From NCBI GenBank assembly GCA_937893735.1, contig CALBGD010000172.1:1-20757 (forward strand): a DNA stretch of 20,757 nucleotides, read 5' to 3'. The stretch is from an uncultured Clostridia bacterium (GTDB taxonomy: Bacteria; Bacillota; Clostridia; Oscillospirales; Ruminococcaceae). Each line of letters begins with the position of its first letter. Within the stretch, counting starts at the first letter, position 1. Both the position numbers and the translations under genes were made by a program. This document shows positions 14,711-20,757 of the stretch, one piece after another. A model generated the notes under the pieces. The model saw only the letters and a program-made list of their open reading frames with translations, did not search any database and was not told the origin of the DNA.

Positions 14711-15397
14711 GTGTTCAACATTCTGGTAGTAGACGATCAGGCGCACATACGCCGCCTGTACGAATACACCCTTGAAAAGAACGGCTACAAGCCGTATACC
14801 GCCGGAGACGGCGCCGAGGCGCTGAGGCTCCTCGAAAACACGCACATCGACCTTGTGATACTCGACCTGATGATGCCCACGATGGACGGCTATGCCTTTT
14901 TAAAGACGCTCCGGGACAACGGAAGCAGCATTCCGGTGCTGATAATCACCGCCCGGGACAGTGCGCAGGATATACGCAAATCATTCCTGATGGGCACGGA
15001 CGACTTCATGGTGAAGCCGGTGGACGACGTGGAGATGATACTCCGGATACGCGCTCTGCTGCGCCGCTCCAAGATATCCGAGGAGCAGGAGATAACCGTA
15101 GGAAGCACGAAGCTGATTTACAACTCGTTCACGGTGGTTCAGGACGGGGTCGAGCTCCAGATACCAAAGAAGGAATTCCAGATCCTGTTCAAGTTGCTTT
15201 CATTCCCGAACAAGACTTTCACCCGCGCACAGCTCATGGAGGAATTCTGGGACATGGACAGCGAAAGCGAAGCGCGCACCGTGGACGTCCACATCAACCG
15301 CCTGCGCGAGCGCCTGAAGGACAACCGTGATTTCCAGATAGTCACCGTGCGTGGACTTGGCTATAAGGCGGTAAAGACCCCGCAGGAGCAGCCATGA
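14711..15397 (+). CDS. OmpR/PhoB-family response regulator
   Basis: A two-component transcription factor of 228 residues. The receiver domain (1-118) has the acidic pair Asp8-Asp9, the phosphorylated Asp52 in LVILDLMMP, switch Thr80 and Lys102 in MVKPVDD. The C-terminal winged helix (about 128-223) ends with the family closing VDVHINRLRERLKD and VTVRGLGYKA. GTG 14711 starts directly with FNILVVDD and follows AAAGGAG at about 11 nt. Its stop overlaps the kinase start as ATGA, marking a cognate pair. Targets are unknown. Confidence 0.94.
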   Translation: MFNILVVDDQAHIRRLYEYTLEKNGYKPYTAGDGAEALRLLENTHIDLVILDLMMPTMDGYAFLKTLRDNGSSIPVLIITARDSAQDIRKSFLMGTDDFMVKPVDDVEMILRIRALLRRSKISEEQEITVGSTKLIYNSFTVVQDGVELQIPKKEFQILFKLLSFPNKTFTRAQLMEEFWDMDSESEARTVDVHINRLRERLKDNRDFQIVTVRGLGYKAVKTPQEQP

Positions 15398-16542
15398 AGC
15401 TGAAAAAAACCAAAGAACAGCCCACGCACATAAAGCTGAAAAAGCGCAGATACCCTGCCCTCACCCGTCTGGGACTTAAACTCAGCCTGCTTATCCTGAT
15501 GATAACAGTCTCAGCAGACGTGCTCTCGTTTACCGCGCGCATTGCGATAGACATGGTGGTATCCAACGGAAGCAGCGACACCGAAAACATCATAGCCGCC
15601 GTAGTCAGCAGCATAATTATAGGTACGCTTCTGTCGTTCATCGCCGGAAGCCTCGTTCTGAAGCCCCTCGCAGAGCTTATCCGCGCTACGAAGCGCGTTT
15701 CCGAGGGAGACTACACCGTTCAGGTGGATATGGGCTGGGCGGAAAAACACACCGTGCGCGAACTTTCCGACCTTATCCGGGTGTTCAACGAAATGACGCG
15801 TGAGCTCAACAGCACCGCGATGTTCAACAACGATTTCATCGCGAGCTTCTCGCATGAGTTCAAGACGCCGCTGGTTTCCATACGCGGCTTCGCACAGCAG
15901 CTCTACGAGGGAAATCTAACCCCGGAGCAGCAGAAGGAATTCTCCCGCATAATCATCGAGGAGACAGACTACCTCACCGGAATGTCCGCCAACACGCTGC
16001 TCCTGACGAAACTGGAGACCAGCGAGGTCATCACCGAAAAGAAATATTTCTCCCTTGACGAGCAGCTCAGGAACTGTATGCTCCGGCTGGAGCCCCAGTG
16101 GTCTGAGAAAAACATCGACCTCTCCATGGAGCTGGACGACGTTACATTCTACTGGAACGAGCAGATGCTTTCCCACGTCTGGAACAATCTGTTCGACAAC
16201 GCCGTGAAATTCACGCCGAAGAACGGCAGCATATTCGTGAGCTGCCACCGGAATGCTGGCGTCATCACGATAAGGATACGCGACAACGGCGCGGGGATCT
16301 CGAAACAGGCGCTCCCTCACATCTTCGAGAAGTTCTACCAGTCGGACAGCTCACATTCCACCAAGGGAAACGGACTGGGACTGCCGCTTGCGAAGAAGAT
16401 AGTGGAGCTCTGCGGCGGCAGGATAGGCGTGCAGAGCGACCTCGGCAAAGGCACCGAATTCACCGTCATTCTGCCGGACGGCGGGAACCTGCTAGGGCAG
16501 AACAGCAGCCGAAGCGAGCTGAATCTCAGCGGAAAGGACTGA
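15394..16542 (+). CDS. Sensor histidine kinase with minimal extracellular loop
   Basis: Partner of the preceding response regulator (382 residues). A basic N-terminus precedes helix 1 (about 27-56), a loop of only about 9 residues (SNGSSDTEN), helix 2 (about 66-88), a HAMP linker (LKPLAELIRATKRVSEGDY), and the catalytic core. The phospho-accepting His154 lies in SFSHEFKTPL, the N box is NNLFDNAVKFT (Asn265 region), G1 is DNGAGI, the F box FEKFYQ and G2 GNGLGLPLA. All catalytic motifs are intact. The tiny loop suggests the intramembrane-sensing class, which detects envelope stress or works through a partner membrane protein instead of binding a ligand outside. The ATG overlaps the regulator's stop by 4 nt. 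Confidence 0.95.
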   Translation: MKLKKTKEQPTHIKLKKRRYPALTRLGLKLSLLILMITVSADVLSFTARIAIDMVVSNGSSDTENIIAAVVSSIIIGTLLSFIAGSLVLKPLAELIRATKRVSEGDYTVQVDMGWAEKHTVRELSDLIRVFNEMTRELNSTAMFNNDFIASFSHEFKTPLVSIRGFAQQLYEGNLTPEQQKEFSRIIIEETDYLTGMSANTLLLTKLETSEVITEKKYFSLDEQLRNCMLRLEPQWSEKNIDLSMELDDVTFYWNEQMLSHVWNNLFDNAVKFTPKNGSIFVSCHRNAGVITIRIRDNGAGISKQALPHIFEKFYQSDSSHSTKGNGLGLPLAKKIVELCGGRIGVQSDLGKGTEFTVILPDGGNLLGQNSSRSELNLSGKD

Positions 16543-16546
16543 CAAC

Positions 16547-17173
16547 ATGGATTTTCTGAGCGAACGCACAGCGTTCACCACCATATCTGAAACCGTGGTA
16601 AAGGCGGGAGTTTCCCTGTTTAACGCCATGAAATACATCTACATGGTGTCCGACAAGGACTTCTACAACATCAACATCAGGGATATTTTCAGGATAGCGC
16701 TGAACGACATCACCGACACAGCCTGCCTCTACAACACCGGCATAAAGCTTGACAAGGAGCGCTGCGCCGCCATGAACACCCCGGAATATGAGCGCGTGCT
16801 CCCGCTGATGGTGTATTCCTTCGCGGTAAGGCTTCCCGCCCTGCGGTATGTAAAAACCTCCGGCGGAGTGCTGAACGACAAGCAGATAAAGACGATATAC
16901 GACATGGTAATATCAAAGGGCGCCGGTAATTTCGAGAACGTTATCCCGGACGACTTTGAGGATATTCGCCGTCTGGTAAAATCCGGCAGGTCACTCCCGG
17001 CCTATGACGCGGAGTGGTACAAGGGCTACATCTACGCCTATGTCCCGGGGCTTGCTGCCGTCAACAACCGCAACGTGTTCCTGCTTGGAAGCGCAGACAT
17101 TCTTTTCACGCTGTTCTACAACAGTCTTGAAGAGGAGCTTGCAAATCAGCTTGAGGAGCTGTCGCAGTCGTAA
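16547..17173 (+). CDS. Protein of unknown function in the two-component operon
   Basis: A 208-residue protein that I do not recognise. It starts 4 nt after the histidine kinase stop with AAAGGA at 8 nt, so it is almost certainly co-transcribed and may serve the same signalling pathway. It appears soluble and mainly helical, with YIYMVSDKDFYNINIRDIFR near the N-terminus, a hydrophobic stretch RVLPLMVYSFAVRLPALRYV, and a C-terminal acidic helix (EEELANQLEEL). No signal peptide, cysteine cluster or known catalytic motif is seen. Clean codon structure and spacing support a real gene. Confidence 0.7.
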   Translation: MDFLSERTAFTTISETVVKAGVSLFNAMKYIYMVSDKDFYNINIRDIFRIALNDITDTACLYNTGIKLDKERCAAMNTPEYERVLPLMVYSFAVRLPALRYVKTSGGVLNDKQIKTIYDMVISKGAGNFENVIPDDFEDIRRLVKSGRSLPAYDAEWYKGYIYAYVPGLAAVNNRNVFLLGSADILFTLFYNSLEEELANQLEELSQS

Positions 17174-17183
17174 TCCGGCGTAT

Positions 17184-17218
17184 TTCTGCATATACTCTCC
17201 TGAAAGAGAGGTGCAGGA
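17184..17218 (+). promoter_or_regulatory. Hairpin enclosing the ribosome binding site of the SOD gene
   Basis: TTCTGCA (17184-17190) pairs with TGCAGGA (17212-17218; one G-T pair) and CTCTC (17195-17199) with GAGAG (17206-17210), leaving the loop CTGAAA. GAGAGGTG (17206-17213), the ribosome binding site of the TTG start at 17221, lies almost wholly inside the stem. This would reduce translation unless melted or disrupted. It is not a terminator, as no T-run follows. Confidence 0.5.
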
Positions 17219-17220
17219 AT

Positions 17221-17712
17221 TTGCAGCAGATAAACAGATTTTCATACCTTGCGTCGGAGCGTCCGGCGCTTATGGGAACCCTCCGCGGCAGCGCGGAGCA
17301 CCCGGATATAGAGGGTCTAGTTCATGCATACTGGCTGGACGGAGCGCTCTATATCCAGGCGGAATTCGAAGGGCTCCCCCCGGACAGGATATTCGGGTTC
17401 CATGTGCATGACGGGCTGATATGCGGAGAAACTGACGGCAATGAACCATTTATGCAGGCGGGGAGCCACCTGAAGAACTGCCCCGATGGAACATGGTGCG
17501 CCCGGCACCCGTATCATCTTGGGGATATGCCGCCGATATTCTCTGACGAAAAAGGCTACGCGGCTATGGAGGTATTTCTCGGCAAAGCGCGGATAGCGGA
17601 TTTCTCCGGGAAGCCGCTGGTACTGCACTCCATGCCGGACGATTTCACGTCCCAGCCCGCCGGGAATTCCGGTAAGCGGATAGCCTGCGGATTATTCACG
17701 GAAGTACTGTAA
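17221..17712 (+). CDS. Cu/Zn superoxide dismutase-family protein, cytoplasmic
   Basis: A 163-residue protein of the SodC fold. The metal-site motifs are visible: GFHVHDG (His61, His63), GSHLKN (His83), HPYHLGDMPP (His96, His99, Asp102) and LVLHSMPDDF (His136). Then comes GNSGKRIACG with the substrate-guiding arginine (Arg153) and Cys156, probably disulfide-linked to Cys68. All expected ligands have candidates, though the zinc-loop spacing (His96 to His99) is shorter than in eukaryotic SOD. No signal peptide or lipobox precedes it, unlike most bacterial SodC proteins, so it would stay in the cytoplasm unless the start is wrong. TTG 17221 follows GAGAGGTG at 7 nt. Activity is not certain; some relatives are non-enzymatic. 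Confidence 0.85.
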   Translation: MQQINRFSYLASERPALMGTLRGSAEHPDIEGLVHAYWLDGALYIQAEFEGLPPDRIFGFHVHDGLICGETDGNEPFMQAGSHLKNCPDGTWCARHPYHLGDMPPIFSDEKGYAAMEVFLGKARIADFSGKPLVLHSMPDDFTSQPAGNSGKRIACGLFTEVL

Positions 17713-17743
17713 TCTCAATATGTTAAAATAAAGGAGTACAAAA

Positions 17744-19000
17744 ATGTCAAACGAGATAAGAAACCCCGACCTCTGGGAAAGCGGCGCACGCAAGATAGCG
17801 TGGGTAAAGCGCAATATGCCCCTGCTCAACGGCATAGAAAAGGACTTTTCCGAAAGCAAGCCCTTTGCCGGGCTGCGCGTGGCGCTTTCCGTCCATCTGG
17901 AAGCAAAGACCGCGTACCTCTGCAAGGTACTGGCGGCTGGCGGAGCCGAGATGTACGTCACCGGAAGCAACCCCCTCTCCACGCAGGACGACGTAGCCGC
18001 AGCGCTGGTCCACGACGGACTCAACGTATTCGCATGGCACGGCGCCACTGACGAGGAATACCACCGCCACATCTCCGAGGTTATAAAGGCGCGCCCGAAC
18101 GTCATAATCGATGATGGCGGCGATCTTGTGAACCTCATTCACAACGAATATCCGGAGCTCATTCCGGAGGTGCTGGGCGGCTGCGAGGAAACCACCACCG
18201 GCATTATCCGACTGAAGGCAATGGACAAGGAGGGCGCGCTGAAGTTCCCGATGGTGCTGGTAAACGATGCGGACTGCAAGCACCTGTTCGATAACCGCTA
18301 CGGCACCGGACAGTCCGTCTGGGACGGTATCAACCGCACGACAAACCTCATCGTTGCCGGAAAGAACGTAGTCGTTGCCGGCTATGGCTGGTGCGGAAAG
18401 GGCGTTGCAATGCGCGCAAAGGGTCTCGGCGCTGACGTTATCGTCACCGAAATAGACCCGGTAAAGGCTATGGAGGCGGTAATGGACGGCTTCAAGGTAA
18501 TGCCCATGCGCGAAGCTGCAAAGGTCGGGGATTTCTTCGTAACAGTGACCGGCTGCGCGGACGTAATCGGCGAGGAGGCTTTCCTCAACATGAAGGACGG
18601 CGCTATCTGCTGCAACGCAGGTCATTTCGACGTGGAGGTCAATATGGCGAAGCTCCGCGAGATAGCTCAGGAATCCTACCTTGCACGCAACAACATCATG
18701 GGCTATAAGCTTGAGAACGGAAACACCGTGTTCGTCATCGCGGAGGGCAGGCTTGTGAACCTCGCCGCCGGAGACGGCCACCCTGCTGAGATAATGGACA
18801 TGAGCTTCGCTATACAGGCACTCTCCGCCGAGTTCATCGCGAAGAACAGCGCCGCAGTAAAGGCAGGTACCAGCATGACCGTCAACGTACCCAAGGAGAT
18901 AGACCGCAAGGTTGCTCTACGCAAGATAAAGAGCTGGAATATTGAGATAGACACCCTCACCCCCGAGCAGGAAAAGTATCTCGGAAGCTGGGAGGTATAA
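17744..19000 (+). CDS. ahcY: S-adenosylhomocysteine (or S-inosylhomocysteine) hydrolase
   Basis: NAD-dependent enzyme that splits S-adenosylhomocysteine, the product inhibitor of methyltransferases, into homocysteine and a nucleoside. Motifs: SVHLEAKTA (His51), CEETTTGI (147-154), VNDADCKHLFDN (Lys179 and Asp183 match human Lys186 and Asp190), and the NAD loop VAGYGWCGKG (211-220). At 418 residues it ends TPEQEKYLGSWEV and lacks the HYRY-type C-terminus of the eukaryotic and proteobacterial enzymes. This resembles the shorter archaeal/Thermotoga form, some of which prefer S-inosylhomocysteine. ATG 17744 follows AAAGGAG at 7 nt. The phosphorylase two genes downstream would consume the released nucleoside. 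Confidence 0.94.
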   Translation: MSNEIRNPDLWESGARKIAWVKRNMPLLNGIEKDFSESKPFAGLRVALSVHLEAKTAYLCKVLAAGGAEMYVTGSNPLSTQDDVAAALVHDGLNVFAWHGATDEEYHRHISEVIKARPNVIIDDGGDLVNLIHNEYPELIPEVLGGCEETTTGIIRLKAMDKEGALKFPMVLVNDADCKHLFDNRYGTGQSVWDGINRTTNLIVAGKNVVVAGYGWCGKGVAMRAKGLGADVIVTEIDPVKAMEAVMDGFKVMPMREAAKVGDFFVTVTGCADVIGEEAFLNMKDGAICCNAGHFDVEVNMAKLREIAQESYLARNNIMGYKLENGNTVFVIAEGRLVNLAAGDGHPAEIMDMSFAIQALSAEFIAKNSAAVKAGTSMTVNVPKEIDRKVALRKIKSWNIEIDTLTPEQEKYLGSWEV

Positions 19001-19001
19001 C

Positions 19002-19625
19002 ATGACCTTCGAATTACAGCTTGAACGTATCCGCTCCATGCTGGAAAGCTCCGAGTGCGATATCGAGATACTCCCCCCGGACGAGGAAAAATCAAGGAAG
19101 CTGCTCGCGCAGGGCGGAAATGATTTCTCACCGCTGGCGGCGGTACTCGCAGGAACCGGCGGGATCTCCGTCAACAGCATTCTGCGCATTTACGGCTGCG
19201 GCGCGTTCGATTTCTTTGAGCGCAACGAAAAGCTCTCCGAGCTTGGCTTCACAGCGGTCGCCGAGGACGTTTTCGGCGGAGTTTTCGGGCTGGACAAGTC
19301 CGGTACGCTGTTCTACCTCATGCCGGACGAGCTCCAGTTTGAGGAATTCGGCGAGGACTACAACGAGCTCATCGACTGGGCGTGCGACAGGGAGGATTTC
19401 GACCGCTTCTACTCCGACTACAAGAAGCAGTGCCGCGGCGTCATCTACGATGAAATACCTATAAACAAAGGCATAAGCCTCTACCCGCCGCTCTGGGAGC
19501 CGTGCGACGAGAAGCGCTCCGCCGCCGCAGTGCCCATGGAGCAGCTCCTGACCGTTGAGATAGGCGTGATGAAGAAGCTGTCCGGCGAGGCGGAAGAAAC
19601 TGAAGTTACGGAGGACGAGGAATGA
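19002..19625 (+). CDS. DUF2625-like protein
   Basis: A 207-residue soluble acidic protein. SPLAAVLAGTGGISVNSILRIYGCGAF, then AVAEDVFGGVFGLD, GTLFYLMPDEL and DWACDREDFDRFYSDYKKQ follow the order typical of the DUF2625 family (GGI-x-LRI-G, DVxGGVFxxx, xYYxxPDxL, DRFY), whose function is unknown. The C-terminus is a Glu-rich tail (EAEETEVTEDEE). ATG 19002 begins 1 nt after the ahcY stop; its GGGAGGT site lies within the end of ahcY. Its stop overlaps the next start as ATGA. The tight setting between ahcY and the phosphorylase suggests a link to nucleoside or methylation metabolism, but only by position. Confidence 0.75.
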   Translation: MTFELQLERIRSMLESSECDIEILPPDEEKSRKLLAQGGNDFSPLAAVLAGTGGISVNSILRIYGCGAFDFFERNEKLSELGFTAVAEDVFGGVFGLDKSGTLFYLMPDELQFEEFGEDYNELIDWACDREDFDRFYSDYKKQCRGVIYDEIPINKGISLYPPLWEPCDEKRSAAAVPMEQLLTVEIGVMKKLSGEAEETEVTEDEE

Positions 19626-20455
19626 ACGAAAATTACGAAAAGCTGATGAAATGCTTCGAGTGCGTGCAGAAAAAGGTGAGCTTCAAGCCGGAGCTTGCGC
19701 TGATACTCGGAAGCGGCCTTGGCGACTACGCAGACACTATGGAAGTAGCGGAGACCCTTGATTATCATGACATCGAGGGATTCCCGGTATCCACCGTCCC
19801 CGGGCATAAGGGGCGCTTTGTATTCGGCTATGCCGGCGGAGTTCCCATTGTGGCAATGCAGGGCAGAGTGCACTTCTACGAGGGCTACAAGCCGCAGGAC
19901 GTGGTGCTTCCCGTCCGACTGATAAAGCTGATGGGCGCAAAAACGCTGTTCCTGACCAACGCGGCAGGCGGCATAAACCGCAGCTTCAACGCGGGAGACC
20001 TCATGCTGATAACCGACCAGATATCCATGTCGGTTCCCTCGCCGCTCATCGGTGAGAATATTGAGGAGCTCGGTGTGAGATTCCCGGATATGTCCGAGGT
20101 TTACAGCCGCAGGCTCCGCAAAATAATTGAGAATGCCGCCGTCACCGCCGGAGTGCCGCTCCGCAAGGGCGTTTATATCCAGACCACCGGACCGCAGTAC
20201 GAAACTCCCGCCGAGATACGCGCTTACGAGCGCCTTGGCGCCGACGCAGTGGGAATGTCCACCGCCATTGAAGCGATAGCCGCCCGCCATGCGGGAATGG
20301 AGATATGCGGTATCTCCTGCATAAGCAACCTCGCCGCCGGGATCTCCGTAAATCCCCTTACCCACGCAGAGGTTCAGGAGACCGCCGACAGAGTTGCTCC
20401 GCTGTTCAAGAAGCTGGTAACTCAGGCGATAAAGGATATCCATGAGGCTGAATAA
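19622..20455 (+). CDS. punA: Purine nucleoside phosphorylase (trimeric PNP family)
   Basis: Phosphorolysis of purine nucleosides to free base and ribose 1-phosphate. A 277-residue protein with the class-2 motifs: LILGSGLGDYAD (phosphate loop), VPGHKGRFVFG, GRVHFYEGY, FLTNAAGGIN, TGPQYETPAEIRA, DAVGMSTAIEAIAARH and CISNLAAGI followed by THAEV. Trimeric PNPs prefer inosine and guanosine. That would suit a pathway in which the hydrolase two genes upstream yields inosine, or in which adenosine is deaminated first. ATG 19622 follows GGAGG at 7 nt and overlaps the preceding stop by 4 nt. A strong terminator follows. Confidence 0.95.
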   Translation: MNENYEKLMKCFECVQKKVSFKPELALILGSGLGDYADTMEVAETLDYHDIEGFPVSTVPGHKGRFVFGYAGGVPIVAMQGRVHFYEGYKPQDVVLPVRLIKLMGAKTLFLTNAAGGINRSFNAGDLMLITDQISMSVPSPLIGENIEELGVRFPDMSEVYSRRLRKIIENAAVTAGVPLRKGVYIQTTGPQYETPAEIRAYERLGADAVGMSTAIEAIAARHAGMEICGISCISNLAAGISVNPLTHAEVQETADRVAPLFKKLVTQAIKDIHEAE

Positions 20456-20459
20456 TTCA

Positions 20460-20493
20460 ATGCGCCCGGAAAAATTTTTTCCGGGCGCATTTC
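20460..20493 (+). terminator. Rho-independent terminator after punA
   Basis: ATGCGCCCGGAAAAA and TTTTTTCCGGGCGCAT (20460-20490) form a near-perfect GC-rich palindrome beginning 4 nt after the punA stop and followed by TTTCC. The A- and T-flanked stem can act on both strands. Confidence 0.9.
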
Positions 20494-20541
20494 CGTCCAA
20501 CATCTGCACTGCAGGCAAATATTTCCTTTTTGATAAGCAAA

Positions 20542-20570
20542 GAACCGCCCCTGTTTCACAGGAGCGGTTC
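20542..20570 (-). terminator. Probable terminator of the minus-strand gene at the right edge
   Basis: GAACCGCCCCTGT (20542-20554) and ACAGGAGCGGTTC (20558-20570) pair around TTC. The single mismatch (C/A on the plus strand) becomes a G-U pair in minus-strand RNA, where the stem is followed by TTTGCTTATC. It therefore fits better as the terminator for transcription entering from the right, perhaps in both directions. Confidence 0.6.
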
Positions 20571-20598
20571 CTTTATATGCCCGATATAACAATATGAA

Positions 20599-20705
20599 AT
20601 AGGGTGACGAGAAAGGTGCAGATGCAAGGAAGAAAGCCGACGGCTAGGCTATATGCCTGCCGTTGGCTTTCTGACGCAGCAGATGTGCCTTTATCGGCAG
20701 CCTAT
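20599..20705. repeat. 107-bp imperfect palindrome, possible miniature element
   Basis: The outer arms ATAGGGTGACGAGAAAGG (20599-20616) and CCTTTATCGGCAGCCTAT (20688-20705) match as an inverted repeat at 15 of 18 positions. The inner arms AGAAAGCCGACGGC (20631-20644) and GCCGTTGGCTTTCT (20659-20672) match at 13 of 14, with AGGC/GCCT closing the loop TATAT. Between outer and inner arms both sides carry GCAGATG in direct orientation (20618-20624, 20679-20685). A TA lies at each edge. It holds no gene and touches the stop codon of the right-edge gene. Confidence 0.65.
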
Positions 20706-20757
20706 TAATACTTATTGGAGTGAGCCTTTACATACTCAACAACCTCTTCAGCGTAGC
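20705..20757 (-). CDS. C-terminal end of an unidentified protein (partial)
   Basis: On the minus strand the frame entering from the right edge reads YAEEVVEYVKAHSNKY and stops at TAA (20705-20707). It looks like a genuine amphipathic, charged C-terminal helix, and the other two frames hit stops early. Sixteen residues are too few to name the protein. The stop codon abuts the 107-bp palindrome and a probable terminator lies further downstream. Confidence 0.6.
   Translation of the reverse strand, partial: YAEEVVEYVKAHSNKY

Noticed and set aside
17747..18781. 344-codon open frame on the minus strand
   Set aside because: Mirror of ahcY with no family features and no promoter or ribosome binding site. 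The plus-strand product has all hydrolase motifs.
19481..20518. 345-codon open frame on the minus strand
   Set aside because: Shadow of punA and the DUF2625-like gene. It would also run through the punA terminator hairpin.

Overview
The window reads as chromosomal DNA from a Gram-positive anaerobe of the class Clostridia, most likely Oscillospiraceae/Ruminococcus-like. This is inferred from strong AGGAGG-type ribosome binding sites, frequent GTG/TTG starts, TTGACA-17-TATAAT promoters, a T-box leader, a zinc-ribbon/PASTA kinase-family protein and GC-rich wobble positions. I see no tRNA, rRNA, CRISPR array, transposase or phage gene. Genus and species cannot be fixed from the sequence alone.

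Left part, all minus strand. The 5' part of leuA (2-isopropylmalate synthase, cut by the window edge) lies behind a T-box leader with terminator and a consensus promoter (1-1799). Upstream is a tightly packed five-gene unit reading 5352->1827: a Gly/Ser/Phe-repeat protein, a DXD-motif glycosyltransferase-like protein, a cysteine desulfurase, a small membrane protein interrupted by an in-frame TGA, and an NTF2-like/DUF4440-type protein. Its promoter overlaps a perfect 10-bp-arm inverted repeat. Next comes a four-gene unit reading 9837->5534: a PilZ protein, a Cache-PAS-GGDEF diguanylate cyclase, a ParA-type ATPase and a ComFB-like protein, closed by a terminator. Members of the PilZ and ComFB families bind cyclic dinucleotides and GGDEF proteins make c-di-GMP, so this looks like a signalling module with a positioning ATPase as possible output. 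It is the most novel-looking arrangement here. A YcxB-like membrane protein (10797->10069) precedes it.

Centre and right, plus strand. A divergent promoter region carrying a large two-tier palindrome (10898-10951) separates the YcxB-like gene from a long plus-strand series. That series starts with a zinc-ribbon, kinase-fold, PASTA protein lacking both catalytic aspartates (a predicted pseudokinase). It continues with pheA, ispD, an OmpR-type response regulator, a histidine kinase with almost no extracellular loop, an unknown protein, a Cu/Zn superoxide dismutase-family protein whose ribosome binding site lies in a hairpin, S-adenosylhomocysteine hydrolase, a DUF2625-like protein and purine nucleoside phosphorylase. 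The hydrolase and phosphorylase are consecutive steps in disposing of S-adenosylhomocysteine.

The right end is a convergent intergenic region with two terminator hairpins and a 107-bp imperfect palindrome that may be a miniature mobile element. It ends at the last 16 codons of an unidentified minus-strand gene.
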